NCBI GenBank assembly: GCA_036924085.1
Contig: JAVGWX010000007.1
Span: 35,984,953-36,048,952, forward strand
DNA from: Ariolimax columbianus
Taxonomy: Eukaryota > Mollusca > Gastropoda > Stylommatophora > Arionidae
DNA length: 64,000 nucleotides
Direction of reading: 5' to 3'
The notes below the pieces were generated by a model that had not been told where the DNA came from, did not search any database, and was given only the letters and a program-made list of their open reading frames with translations. The position numbers and the translations under genes are program-made. Positions 22,634-35,104 of this stretch are shown here, piece by piece; the first letter of the stretch is position 1, and each line of letters starts with the position of its first letter.

Positions 22634-23730
22634 TTCGTTCTCAATCTCCCGCTACCAAACCCTGACACGGGCCTAAGTAGCAGAATGTAGTCCAGAGAAC
22701 GGAATGCGTCGTGTCGTAGTTTACAGCTTGACTATTATATTTGCACCTTTCGGTCCAACACATCCGACTTCAGCAAGCATTTTTTGAGTACCGGGTTAGC
22801 ATTCCCTCTTCGATCCCTTCTCCTTAGCCAGTCTGCCCTGTTGCAGGCTGTTATCCAGGATCACCACATGGACCTCATGCGCTGCTCAGCATCTTGATCC
22901 CCAACCGAATATTAAACATCGTTCAGTGCAGCCTATCATTCACCAGAAAGCAGTGGTCATCTTATTTGTAGGCTATGGGAATAGGGTAGTTAGAGCACAC
23001 AGTGGCAATATGCACAGTTTGTGGGGAAAGGAACAGAAGTTATTGAAAGTTTAGTATCATGGGGATGAGCTGCAGTGGTCAGCGACCCATAGCTGACTGC
23101 TAGCGTCAGGGCCAGAGAACCATAGCTGCCAAGACCCTTCTACACCTCCACGTGGTGATCCTTCTCCTTAGCCAGTCTGCCCTGTTGCAGGCTGTTATCC
23201 AGGATCACCACATGGACCTCATGCGCTGCTCAGCATCTTGATCCCCAACCGAATATTAAACATCGTTCAGTGCAGCCTATCATTCACCAGAAAGCAGTGG
23301 TCATCTTATTTGTAGGCTATGGGAATAGGGTAGTTAGAGCACACAGTGGCAATATGCACAGTTTGTGGGGAAAGGAACAGAAGTTATTGAAAGTTTAGTA
23401 TCATGGGGATGAGCTGCAGTGGTCAGCGACCCATAGCTGACTGCTAGCGTCAGGGCCAGAGAACCATAGCTGCCAAGACCCTTCTACACCTCCACGTGGT
23501 GATCCTGGATAACAGGCAGCAGCAGGGCGAACTGGCTAAGGAGACGGGATCAAAAAGGGAATGCTAACCCGGTACTCAAAAAATGCTTGCTGAAGTCGGA
23601 GTGTTGGACCTAAAGGTGCAAATATCGCAGCCAAGCTGTAAACTACAACACAACGCATTCTGTTCTCTGGACTACAACTTACCCTTTCAGGGTTTGGTAG
23701 TGGGAGGTTGAGAACGAATGAAGAAGAAGA
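22634..23730. repeat. inverted family B copies with an apparently perfect 344-bp tandem duplication
   Basis: A minus-strand family B copy (22634-22900) faces plus-strand family B sequence (from 23060). CTTCTCCTTAGCCAGTCTGC recurs at 22817 and 23161, and the whole 344-bp block looks identical between copies, so the duplication is recent. The second plus copy runs on to about 23725. Confidence 0.9.
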
Positions 23731-24000
23731 GTATCATGGAATAAAAGTGAGTTGGCAATAGAATCATCTTGTTTTGTCACAGTGCTCTTGCCTTGCGACA
23801 TTGAAGAGAGGAGCTATGTCTAGACTTAACTGGTTTACACTAGTGGGAGGCTTTTGCTGCTGACTTGTTGAATTTTTTCGAGTGTTTTTATCGATCCCCT
23901 CTGTCTATCGTCACCAGAGTAGTCCTATTCTAGTGGCCCTGAGGCCTCCATGTAGTATTATTTCGTTGTAGCTTGGTTACAAAAAAAAAAAAAAAAAAGT

Positions 24001-24297
24001 GTTTAGTTGCCCATCGCAAACAATGATAGTGACATCATCAGATGGTTTTTGCCTTGATGATGTAACTTGCGCTGTGAGGAAGCAGCTGCGCTGGTCATCA
24101 ACCTCATTCACTGGTCCTGAACGATCTTATGCCAGTGGCAAGACATAATACAAGACAACTGGAGGTAATTTAGTATGCAGGCATTCTGGTCCCTCTTTGT
24201 GACCAGGGGTTGCTTAAAACCTGCGGACTCGATCCACGTCGTTTTCGTTCATCGCTTTGAGAGGCGCATGTCTTTCCTTTCGACCACAGCACCCTTG
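24001..24297 (-). mobile_element. tRNA-derived SINE family E copy
   Basis: The minus strand begins GGGTGCTGTGGTCGAAAGGA (A box-like), then GTGGATCGAGTCCGC (B box), a body with CTGGCATAAGATCG, and a single CTTGATGATGTAACTTGCG segment. An A18 run lies just outside at 23981-23998. Confidence 0.85.
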
Positions 24298-24505
24298 TTA
24301 GATATCCAAACCACTTTATTTTCTGTGCTTCAATATACCGGTAGTAATTAACTGATGTAGTCTCCACTATTTTCATCAATATGCTGTTATGTCGCAAATT
24401 GTCTTTCCAGCTGCATTTCCGTATACAACGCATCTCACAGATCTCAATCTTTAATAACAGGCAGGAAGTAGCTGAGCTATAACAATCCCTTATAGAAAAT
24501 GTCAC
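24298..24505 (-). mobile_element. RTE-like LINE C-terminal fragment
   Basis: The minus strand reads KIEICEMRCIRKCSWKDNLR then IEAQKIKWFGYLTRVL, the post-RT region. A minus-strand SINE E head abuts it. Confidence 0.65.
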
Positions 24506-24816
24506 CTAATGACTCGATAAGAACAGAGACAAACCAAATATACATGTTGACCATCATCCGGAAAAAACGATGGACATACATCGGACATGTCCTTAGAATG
24601 AACAACAACAGTCTTCCATTGCAAGCATTCCAATGGACACCATGGGGCGTTTGGAAAAGAGGGAGGCCCAAGGAAACACTCAGAAGAACAATCATTCAAG
24701 AGGTCTCAACTATGGGCCTCAGCACCATACAAGATCTAAAACAGTGGCATCACACCGTTCCGACGGGAGATACTTTGTCTTATGTGTTGTATTTGGCGTG
24801 CAAAGAAGATAGATAA
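24499..24816 (+). mobile_element. RTE-like LINE C-terminal fragment
   Basis: It reads KKRWTYIGHVLRMNNNSLPL, WKRGRPKETLRRTI and STMGLSTIQDL. This open C-terminal piece is unusually intact for the window. Confidence 0.8.
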
Positions 24817-25214
24817 AAAATGTGAATAACATATAATGGTGATTATTGTAATTGTCTAGGAAAAGTTATTACAGGGGTCAGAAATAGACCAGCGAATGAA
24901 GTAACTGAATTAAGTATAGATGCTTCATTGAAGATCAGGACCACGAAATGTACAGCTTAGAGTGGTATTCCTAACCATGGGGATCTTTACCATGCAGTTT
25001 AAGCAGATCGAATTAGTGCTAGAGCCTCATAATGTGCATGTCATACATGCTTCTGTAGGGAGCCATATGGTTTGCCACACATAGCGGCACTGCCTAACAC
25101 ACTGTGGAGACATGATGACTTATTGTCTGTTATTGCAAACGTGTGTTTAGGTCCAGCCTGACCTAGAAGCAAAGGCAGGTAAAATAGTTTTAGAAGTTGG
25201 ATAAGAATTCATTG

Positions 25215-25780
25215 TTATTCTATGTTCCCATGTGGTCGTCGCTGTTTGGAGTGCAATGTTCCCTTGTGGTGACAAGAATTCACTGTTATCTTATGTTCCC
25301 ATGTGGTTGTATCTAGTGCAATGTTCCCTTGTGGTGACAAGAATTCACTGTTATCCTATGTTCCCATGTGGTTGTATCTAGTGCAATGTTCCCTTGTGGT
25401 GGTGACAAGAATTCACTGTTATCCTATGTTCCCATGTGGTCGTATCTAGTGCAATGTTCCCTTGTGGTGGTGACAAGAATTCACTGTTATCCTATGTTGC
25501 CATGTGGTCATCGCTGTTTGGCCTTGCATCTAGTGCATCAATGTTCCCTTGTGGTCTAGTGCATCAATGTTCCTTTGTGGTCTAGTGCATCAATGTTCCC
25601 TTGTGGTCTAGTGCATCAATGTTCCCTTGTGGTCTAGTGCATCAATGTTCCCTTGTGGTCTAGTGCATCAATGTTCCCTTGTGGTCTAGTGCATCAATGT
25701 TCCCTTGTGGTGATGACAAGAATTCACTTATGTTCCCATGTGGTCGTCACTGTTTGGCCTTGGTGCATCAACATTTCCTT
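25215..25780. repeat. compound minisatellite: 64-bp units then 26-bp units
   Basis: The left part repeats ACAAGAATTCACTGTTATCC with ATGTTCCCATGTGG; the right part has seven copies of CTAGTGCATCAATGTTCCCT plus TGTGGT. The 26-bp unit is a piece of the longer one. Confidence 0.93.
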
Positions 25781-25989
25781 GTAGAGGCAGATTCTGTGAC
25801 ATGATGAGATTTCCAGCCCTTAGTTGTCTGTCATGCGTAAAAAACTGTGCCTCCATTCAGTCCTCCACAAAAAAGTCACAACATCCATTTAGGAACTGGC
25901 AAGAATCATGTGTTGTTAATCCAGTTTCCAAATGATAATCCAAGTGGAATTATATAGCTCTTAAATATTGTTGGAATGAATGACTGGTC

Positions 25990-26520
25990 TTGGATGGATG
26001 GTGAGTGAGTGCATGCATGCATTTGTTTTATATCTTTGATGGTGAGTGAGTATATGCATGCATTTGTTTTATATCTTTGATGGTGAGTGAGTGCATGCAT
26101 GCATTTGTTTTATATCTTTGATGGTGAGTGAGTGTATGCATGCATGCATTTGTTTTATATCTTTGATGGTGAGTGAGTGCATGCATGCATTTGTTTTATA
26201 TCTTTGATGGTGAGTGAGTGTATGCATGCATGCATTTGTTTTATATCTTTGATGGTGAGTGAGTGCATGCATGCATTTGTTTTATATCTTTGATGGTGAG
26301 TGAGTGCATGCATGCATTTGTTTTATATCTTTGATGGTGAGTGAGTGTATGCATGCATTTGTTTTATATCTTTGATGGTGAGTGAGTGCATGCATGCATT
26401 TGTTTTATATCTTTGATGGTGAGTGAGTGTATGCATGCATTTGTTTTATATCTTTGATGGTGAGTGAGTGTATGCATGCATGCATTTGTTTTATATCTTT
26501 GATGGTGAGTGAGTGTATGT
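25990..26520. repeat. 41-45 bp minisatellite with ATGCATGC core
   Basis: About 13 units of GATGGTGAGTGAGTG, a variable (ATGC)n run, and ATTTGTTTTATATCTTT. Unit length varies by ATGC tetramers. Confidence 0.95.
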
Positions 26521-26529
26521 ATTTGTTTA

Positions 26530-28030
26530 AAATAAGAGTATAGTAGAACTTAAAACATGGAAACATTGAATATTGTTGAATGCAGATAGAAAAAAATAAG
26601 TGACTTCAGAACCTTTGAAAAATGTTGATTGAATTGTGTGTGCAAGTGTTCCTTTATAAAACTAAAAATGTTGATTGAATTATAACTATTTATATAACTA
26701 AAAATTCCACAAGGCGCTCAAAATATTTGATTCCAACATCAGGTGTATTTTTGTGTAATATATATATATATATATAAAGTTCATATTTATTTTCAAGAAT
26801 ATGATAGAATTTGATATGCTCAGTAGTAAAAAGAAAAATACAAGTTCAGGTTTATACATGACATTTTCCTGTAAAATATTTGCAAATGCAGAACAGAAAG
26901 CAAGTGAAGATCACACATGCAACACAACAGTGTCCATCTCAGGAGTTTTGTCTACAAAACTCATTTCATTCCATCATACTTCTTATACATTTTACAAGGA
27001 CAGGGGCCTATATTTCAAGGATCGGACCCACTGCATTCCACCTATGTATGTTGTGAAAGATAGATGAGAAAAGGTTTTTGAACCTGGCAACCTCAAAAGA
27101 TGCTACAGAAGTTACTACCATAGGAACATAGATTCTTTGGTTCATGCAAGGAAACAAACTCTAGCTCCTATTGGGGCAACATCAAAATAAGAGCAACTGA
27201 TGGCATTGCACCCCATACCATTAACACAGGTCAAGAGCCTGCTGAGTGTGGAATAGCTGAAAGCTTGTTTTATTTGCGTAAAATGATAAACAAATATTGT
27301 CAAATGAACACAATAACTGCCATGAGCAGCTGATACTGTCAAAAAGTTTCTCCCCCCCATGGCACGAGAACCACTCCCAGCATCAAGACTATATAGATTC
27401 CAATCGTCAGCGATTCTTTCAATACAGTAGTTAATGGGTTCCAATCGCCACTTCTTCATTTGTTCTCGATCTACTGCTACCAAGCCCTGAAAATGGTTTT
27501 AAAAGTAGCAGGATGTCTTAAGAACTAAATTCGTTGTCTTGTAGTTTACAGCTTGGCTGCCATATTTGCACCTTTCGGCCTTCCCTCTTTGATCCCTTCT
27601 CCTTAGCCAGTCTGCTTTGATGCAGCCTGTTATCCAGGATCACTGTGGGGAGGTGTAAAAGGGCATTGACAACTAGCTGTGGGTCGCTGCAGCTCATGCA
27701 CTGCCGCTAACGTGTTCAATAATAAAATTATTATAAATATTTTTCCAGAAACTGATAAATATTGACCAGCCTGATCTGGACAACTTGTTGCCCTCTGGTC
27801 ACACAAATACACGTATTAATGTTCAGCAATGTTCTCTGAGAAACGATATTCATCAACCTGGCATGGATCAATTTCATGCTGTCTAGTACATGTTCCTAAA
27901 AGCAATCCACAAAGGAAGTGTTAAACAGAAACTACCATTCTAAAACCATTAGCCACAAAATGTAGTTTATGCTCAGCCAATCATTGTGTGCTCATATGTC
28001 CTCTTTCATCCCTAACAAGGATATTGGTTC
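26530..28030. other. intergenic DNA with SINE scraps
   Basis: AT-rich, with a (TA)n run at about 26758-26776, a tRNA-like B box (minus, GGTTCAAAAACC) at 27066-27125, and a family B copy (minus) at 27462-27710. No gene is recognised. Confidence 0.6.
27462..27710 (-). mobile_element. retroposon family B copy
   Basis: Read on the minus strand it contains GCAGCGACCCACAGCTAG, TGATCCTGGATAACAGGCTG and CAAATATGGCAGCCAAGC in family B order, with short deletions. Confidence 0.75.
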
Positions 28031-28039
28031 ACAAATTGA

Positions 28040-28800
28040 CTCAGTCAGTCCTTGAACTGGTTGTCTGACCTTGTCTCTCCATTTGACCCCATCTTCTGAA
28101 CTTCTCTTGATTTCAGCATATATTTGTACTTTAATGTTCCTGCACACCTGAGATGTAAAGGTGGGTCTTGGTCGTCCCATCTTCTCTTCCCCTGAATCTT
28201 GCCCTCTAGTATCTTCTGTAGAAGACTTTCATGTCTCATATTGTGACCCGGCCGACTGAATCAACGTTTTTGTATTATTTTCAAATATTTGTCTTTGTGC
28301 GCCTACTTGTCATTGGATCTTCTTTCTGTCCAACCCTTTCTATTCTATAGTAACATACCATTTCAAACGCTTCCAAGTTTTTTTTCATCCTTCTTTGCTA
28401 GAGTCCATGTTTCAGCCCCATACAGTGCAATTAGCCATGTATATATGAGTGGCAATCAGCCTTTTCTGATATTCTTTGAGGTTAGCAATTTCTGTTTTTC
28501 TCTGAAGCCTATTTTTGTCATTGCAATCCTTGTCTTAATTCCTGTCTCGTTGCGGGCATCTTCTGTTATGGTTTGCCCTAAATATATAAACTTCTGTATT
28601 TGTTAGATTATTTCTCCATTGATGATTATATTAATTTGCCTATGTGTTTATTTTCATGCTAAGCTCTTTGGTTGTGCTGTTAATTTTGTCAAGCAGCATT
28701 TGTAACATCAGCGCTGATTCTTCCACTATGGCTTGGTCATTGGCAAATTGAATGGGCATCAACTTTCATACCATTGACACCCCTATTTCAACCTTTCCCC
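28040..28800 (-). mobile_element. RTE-like LINE, RT 3' half
   Basis: From right to left on the minus strand: an FANDQAIVEESA-like catalytic neighbourhood, a YGAETW-like box near 28420, then RHESLLQKILEGKIQGKRRW. Several frameshifts. Confidence 0.7.
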
Positions 28801-29750
28801 TCATCATCTCAGAATATGCATTATAAGAGACTCTTTATGTATGGACATACATAAACCACAGGTGCAATTTATGTGGTAGTTACAAACTGATCATTTCTGA
28901 CATAATCTCTATTTAATATTGTAGAGCAATATTGATTTGATTTGATTTATACGTGCCCATATACATATTTCAATAAGAAAATAGGACATTGAATGGAAGA
29001 CTGGTTATATTTACACAGAACAGAAAGTAATGAAAACACCCAACACTGCATCATTCTTTGCACAAGAATACTGAAAGTGTGGCATAGAATTCTGTGTGCT
29101 AACTACTAGGAAAAATCACTACTGCAAAAAAAAAAAAAAAAGACATTACAAAATAGGATGATCTGTTTATCAGATAAGTAGTTGTACAATTTTGGTGTTT
29201 AAACCGCTAAAGGATTGTGTAGATAAGTAGCCATACAATGTCAAGTGTTTAAGATTGTGTAGACACAGAATGCTAATACTGCCATAAGGGATGCAGTGTA
29301 CAATGCATCATTTGGGTAGGTCTTCAGTGAGGGCCTGTTGCTAAATAATATATGGAAATCCAGAGAAATAAAGACATACCAAATAAAAAAATTAAGTATG
29401 GAGATGAAACTTTGAGCCTTTACACACTTCTCCCATTGGTTCCGTCATTGTCGGAAGCATTCCAGGAGGGCCTCTTTGGAAATGGAGTACAGCTGGACTG
29501 AGCTAGGTTTCGCAAAATATTTTCTCATGACTCAAATTGAGTTATTTTCAGCTCGGAAACAGCCAACAATCGCAAGGAGCCACGTTGGGAGATATGGAGC
29601 CTGATTGGACAAGAAAGTCTGAATAAGATCAGATGCGCTGTCATAAGTTAACCAACCTAACCGCATCAATGTCGCAATGCAACTGTTAAAAAAAAAAGTA
29701 AAGATCCTGTCATGCGATGCGGCGCATAGGAAATATGGTGTTAGGCCCAT
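28801..29750. other. intergenic AT-rich DNA, nothing recognised
   Basis: It contains an A15 run near 29128. No coding or repeat signature. Confidence 0.5.
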
Positions 29751-29754
29751 ATTA

Positions 29755-29953
29755 TTTTTTAACCCACGGCACTTAGTGGTCAGCATCATGCCGGCCGCCT
29801 TTACTTCCTGGACTGAACCGGTATACATGGCTGGGTCGACCCTGGAGCCATCGCGGTCTGAAAAACCATTTCCGTCTCAACTGGGGAATGAACCTAGGAC
29901 CACTCGGATGTGAAGCCAGCATGCTAACCACTGCGCTACACGGCTCCCCAACT
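29755..29953 (-). mobile_element. tRNA-derived SINE family F
   Basis: The minus strand starts GGGGAGCCGTGTAGCGCAGT with GGTTAGCATG (A box) and CCTAGGTTCATTCCCC (B box), followed by a body with CCAGGAAGTAAAGG. A diverged relative is at 46450-46738. Confidence 0.85.
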
Positions 29954-30554
29954 GCAACTGTTAAGTAGGCTTGTTTTCTGACTTAGGGTGTTGTGGACAA
30001 ATTCTGGCACGCCATGGACTGAAAAGTTTGGGAACCACTGAACTAAATTATTATGTGTGGGGAAAATGCAGGCTTAAGTGGCAATGCAAGATGAACGCAC
30101 AGCTATAAGACTTGTACATCAAAGGATAATTACAAACAAAAAAATAAAACATCTATAACAAATATAAATGTTACTGACATAATTTGTGTCACAATAAATA
30201 AAAAGTCATGTTTTGACAACAATCTATACATTGATTTGATATGATTAAATGTGCATTATTTAAAACATGAAAGTTTCAACAAATGAAGTAATTTAAATTT
30301 GCAAATGACAGCTGAGCCGATCTTATAAAATATAATCTTACTTGAATATTTTACATATTTGACAAAATACTTTCAATTCCGAAATATTTCCCCATACAAA
30401 CAAAGAAGATGAATACAATGCGTGTGTGTGTATGTATTGATGAAAGAAACACTAATATAGTTGATTTTTGGCAATTGCAAGAAGCCGATGAACATGGCCA
30501 GATAAGGTAGAAAATCTCTGAGCCATACAAGTCATCTTAACAACTTTTATACTG

Positions 30555-30946
30555 GTTTAGAAGACTCTACAAAGTCTGTATACAACCAGTTTCTTGGAGT
30601 GTGAAATACCGATGTGCATGTCCATCTTAATAGACTCAAACACTAGAGCTAAGTAGACCCACAGTCAGTTAGGCGCCATCTATAGCTGCTCTTAACAAAC
30701 CACCTGGCGGAAAGGTACAAATAACTTGGGTAGACTTTTTTTACTTGAATTATGTCCGGGCAGCGGCTGTTAAGCTCATCGATTTCCAACTGTCAAAGAA
30801 TTTTTAATGTGCTCGACACTGAACATGGGAGTCCAATCTCACTACAGGAATTTTTACAAGGAGATGCATGTGAAAAAATCCCGGTCTTTACTGTGATTCG
30901 AACATATGACCTCTGGCACCTTACCTCGAGACCACTGAATTCCCCT
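30555..30946 (-). mobile_element. tRNA-derived SINE family D copy
   Basis: It shares TTTAGAAGACTC, GCTAAGTAGACCC, AGTTAGGCGCCATCTAT and the GATTCGAACATATG / CTCGAGACCACTG head with the copy at 9238-9672. Confidence 0.85.
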
Positions 30947-31377
30947 AAAGAACAATACAAATAAATAATTCCCTTCTAGAAACATTGACAGTGGAACTGT
31001 TTGCAACAAGACGATCTACGGTGAATAGCTGAAAATGTAGGTTTATTAAAGAACATATCCACATAATAATAGCTTTTCTCTGTCTGTGGCGAGTCCTGGG
31101 CAAACGAGCAGCACGTTTCATTGTCTCATATGGATGGGTGCAATTAGGTTCATGTACAGGGTCTAACGTATTTCTTAAGTCTGATATGCTCTTCTCTCTG
31201 CGCTGGAATTTATTGATGGTGTTGTCTTTGTTGGGGTGTGTCATTTCTTTATAGATGGTACGTCCAGTAGACCATTCTGTGCATTGGTTCAGCCATTCCT
31301 CTTTTAAGTATGTATTTTGCTGTCTTCATGTTGGCTGGTGTGTGTATTTGAACCATGCTTGCTCCTAGTCTGCTTTC

Positions 31378-31625
31378 TCTGCAGCGGTCAGTGACCCAAA
31401 GCTGACTGCTAGCACCAGGATGGAGCGACCCAGAGCTTCCAAGACCCTTCTTCACCTCCACGTGGTGATCCTGGACAACAGGGCAGACTGGCTAAGGAGA
31501 AGGGATTGAAGAGGGAACGCTAACCCGGTACACACAAAAATTCCAGCTGAAGTCGGATTGACTGAAAGGTACAAATTTCGCAGTCAAGCTGTAATCTACG
31601 ACATAGCGCATTCTGTTCTCCGTCT
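31378..31625 (+). mobile_element. retroposon family B copy
   Basis: It contains GCAGCGGTCAGTGACCC, CACGTGGTGATCCTGG, GCTAACCCGGTAC and ACATAGCGCATTCTGTTCTC in family order; the tail is missing. Confidence 0.8.
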
Positions 31626-32049
31626 CTATCTCTCTGTCGAGTCTGCCATCCTCAGTAAAAACAGCTCCTAAATTCTTGTACCTGCTTTATTTTTTGTTTC
31701 ATTCACATGAATGTCAATTGTGCTTTTTAGTATCAAAAAGAAAAAAAAAACCCTCACATTATGGTCACCTCATAAAATAAAAAAATATGTAATAATAAAG
31801 TGTTCAACACAAGACTACTGTATAGCCACAGGGATTCATCTACAATCAAATATTCGACATCCCTGTTAGGTTCTGCATGTCAGTCTAAACTAGGTGTTGG
31901 TAACTATGACTGTATGCTTCCTCATTTCTATCTCAACTTTACTCAGTACAAATCAACACATTTATTAACATTTGTCTTTAACAAAAATGTTTACCATAAT
32001 GAATAAGTGCTCAATTGACCAGTCCTATAATATATATGTAGGTTATACA

Positions 32050-32390
32050 AAAAAAAAACTTCAGCCTTTCGCCAATAAATGTCTATGGAGGATAATGGGT
32101 ACAGGCTGGCAAGACATGGTGAGGAACGAAGTCCTATGGGAAAGGAACCAACAACAACCAGCGGAGCAACAGACCAAATGTAGGAAATGGGGTTGGATAG
32201 GCCAGTCTATGGAAATCACCATAAAACATGGCCCAAAAACTTGCAATCTACAGAAGGGGGAAGGAAGATAGGTAGACTGAACAAAAACACCTAAAGAAGA
32301 GACTGAAAATAAACTTTGGTCCCCTGATCTCAACTGGAGAGAGGGTTGTCAATGGCCTATGCGATGAAAAGAGCAAAGGACATAGATGAT
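32050..32390 (+). mobile_element. RTE-like LINE C-terminal fragment
   Basis: It reads PFANKCLWRIMG, then RKWGWIGQSMEI and a degraded C terminus. Confidence 0.75.
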
Positions 32391-33734
32391 GATATTTGTG
32401 ATACCTGTCAAATTCTTGTTCAGAAACTAGAATGAATTGATAAAAAATCTTACGTGAACAAATGTATTTATAAATGACATAAGATCCATTATCCTTTCTT
32501 CTTCTTTTGCTCTTGCCATGAGGCATTACAGAGAGGCGGGATGGTAAATGTCTTGTTATCGCCAGGTGGGAGGCTTTTGCTGTCATTAGGTGTACGTTCC
32601 TGAGTGTGTCATACACCCTCAATCCACTGGCGTCGAGGTCGGCCCCTTGCATGTGGACCTGAGACCTGCTTATGATATGCTCTCGCTGCAGACTGGTCAA
32701 AAACCACTTAATTTTGTGGGTGTCAATGTAGACACTAACTGTTTGTCCCCACTCTCTGTCTCAGAGTGGTGTTGCCGATTCGGTCAGGGATTGTCTTTCC
32801 GGCTGCATCTCACAGCTCTGGATCTTACTCTTATGTGTTTCTAGTAAGGACCAAGATTGACATTGGTAACACAATGTAGGAATAAACAGTGAATTTTCCT
32901 CTTAGTTGAAAGAAGCACTCTAGGGTGTGTCAAAATTGGTGCAATTGGAATTCACAAACAACAAATTACAGTAACAAACTAAACATAACTAATAATGGTT
33001 GCACATGGAGTTATGTAACAAACTTATGTAGAACAAATAGCTACAGTAACCATCACAAGAGTGTTGTTCTACACGCAGGTTTGTGTCAAAGTCATCTGAC
33101 TTTGGTGAAGTCTCATTTTAGAAAACATGCAGTGAAGGGAGGTGCCAGCTGGTAGACTACAAAAATGTTTGTGTAGATCACTTTGACCTTACCAACTATA
33201 CTTGCCTAGCCAACAGTTGAACTAGAAATGTGTATGTACAGACCTATTTCATGGAGATGTCACAGCAGAATACCCTGTTCTGATTTTCTCATTAGTGCAG
33301 TTTCTAAACTTACCCTAGGAGAAGCCGAATACAAGTCAACAAGAGGGTAACGGAGGCAGAGGAAGTGGTTCAGCAGCCTGACAATTGTAGTGAAACCAAC
33401 AACTGCTCGCTGATCAGGAAAGAGATGGCCAATACCAACAGCCCAGACCCCTATAGCGCCAGCATGACAGCACATGGGTGACTCCGGTGTGCACGGACAA
33501 TCCAATCGTCCACTCATCACATTGTGACAAAACTGCATGACTGGAGACAGGGTTGGAACCAACACAAAATTAATTACCTTGCCGAGGAAGGGGTCGCTTA
33601 TGACATGAATAAATTCCATACAAGACAATATGTCAGTGAGAGAACAGCAAAAGAAACAAAAACCTCACAGAATAAGGACAAACCTCACATGCAGGATATC
33701 TGTTTATGGGAAAGGCTTCATGAGTAAACCCTAA

Positions 33735-33935
33735 ATAAAAATCTGTACCCTGTGCTATTTCCAGTCATCTCGACTTATGTCTTGCCACTGGTCCAAGGTA
33801 GCTTGGGACCAGAGATCGAGGTTGGTGAACAGCGCAGTTTCTTCCTCACTATAATCCAAATACAGCACAAGTTATATCATCAAGACAAAACCTTCTGGTG
33901 ATATCGCCATCATCGCTTGTGATTGGCAACTAACT
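33735..33935 (+). mobile_element. SINE family E body, different head
   Basis: It shares TATGTCTTGCCACTGG, GCGCAGTTTCTTCCTCAC and the single ATATCATCAAGACAAAACC segment with family E reversed. Its 5' part (GGGAAAGGCTTCATGAGTAA) is not tRNA-like and is shared with 39855-40030. Confidence 0.6.
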
Positions 33936-33949
33936 AACTATATAACGAA

Positions 33950-34860
33950 TTGGTCTTTGCAGATGATCAATCTGTTGTACGACAACGAAAACAAAACTGA
34001 AAAATCACATGAACGTGCTTGCGACAGGCTGAACAATATGTGAATTAATGATACAAAAACAGAAACTATGAGGATCAGCAGAGTAAATGGGCCACTCAAC
34101 ACAAGTGTAAATGATATTGCTCTTCAACAAGCACACGAGTTCAAGTATTTGGGCAGTATTTTTTCGGCTCAACAGAGAAATCAAGACTAGACTTAAGGAA
34201 GTATCTGCTCTAACTTATCAGCTGTCGCCACTGCTTAGGCACTCAGGAATTAGTTTGGCAACAAATCAACAGCTTCATGAGATAAAAAATTTTTATGTGT
34301 GAAATGATGTTTTTGAGAAAGGTCATCAGTGTTGCCAGGAAAGTCAGACTGGAAAACGATGACTTTTGAAGTAGTGTTGGCTAGTCTAGTGCAGAGTACA
34401 TTTCCAGGCAAAAAATACGATGGTTTCATCATCTCATTAGAATGCACCCTCATGAACTTCCACTGATGTTCTACAGGGCAAGAGGTTGGCTGCGAGACAG
34501 GTGGATAGATGACATTACAGTGATTGTGCAAAGATACGGGATCACATCGATTGACACAACACACTTGGCGCAGGACAGATGACTTAAGCTCCTGACCATG
34601 CTCAATGGCATAAGTGGCAAGAAAACTAACCAACTAATCTCTGCTAGCCTAAAAGACAGGAGATATTCACTGAAGTATGGCACAAATGCCAAACAAAGAA
34701 TATACACTAGTGTGATTTTGTATAAGATAGTAACAGAAAGAAAAATGTCAAAATTATCTTTCCACACAACCTGTCTAAGAAGGATTCATAGAATTTTCTG
34801 GCAGTATGGCAAATCAACTGAGAACTCCTCACCCGGAGCAATGAAGAGGACATGCACACA
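33950..34860 (+). mobile_element. RTE-like LINE RT C-terminal region, degenerate
   Basis: It starts LVFADDQ (catalytic F-A-D-D), continues KTETMRISRVNGPLNTSVND, IALQQAHEFKYLGSIF, then RMHPHELPLM and WLRDRWIDDI, with shifts. A further CLRRIHRIFW segment lies near 34775. It is the sister of 3150-3905. Confidence 0.8.
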
Positions 34861-34873
34861 TTCATAATGAATT

Positions 34874-35080
34874 AGGGAACAGCGTGGGCTAGTAGTTAAG
34901 TGACATGGCTCACAATCCAAAGGTGCTGGGTTCGCTCCCCAATCATAGCACCGGTCATTATCTTGGGGAAGCAAACCCTTAAAAAGTGCAGAAGGAAGCA
35001 GACCCTTCCATAAAAAGGGATGCCAAAGTTGGATGCACTGGGCCGACAGGCGCAGAATATAAACAATGCAACGCACACTA
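34874..35080 (+). mobile_element. SINE family A copy, full head
   Basis: AGCGTGGGCTAGTAGTTAAG (A box) and GGTGCTGGGTTCGCTCCCC (B box), then the body GGGGAAGCAAACCC, AAGTTGGATGCACTGGG. It lies directly before a Penelope-like 3' end. Confidence 0.85.
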
Positions 35081-35104
35081 CTAACGGGACAAAAACCTGA
35101 GGAA

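Noticed and set aside
26801..27067. 88-residue plus-strand open frame as a novel gene
   Set aside because: No motif, no splice-site support and AT-rich composition like its flanks; cannot be distinguished from chance.
29880..29953. Functional tRNA gene on the minus strand
   Set aside because: A and B boxes are clear, but the arms do not pair as a cloverleaf and the sequence runs into a SINE F body.
32540..32850. Possible domain in the 150-residue minus-strand frame near 32248-32700
   Set aside because: I could not match it to any family; left as unrecognised intergenic sequence.
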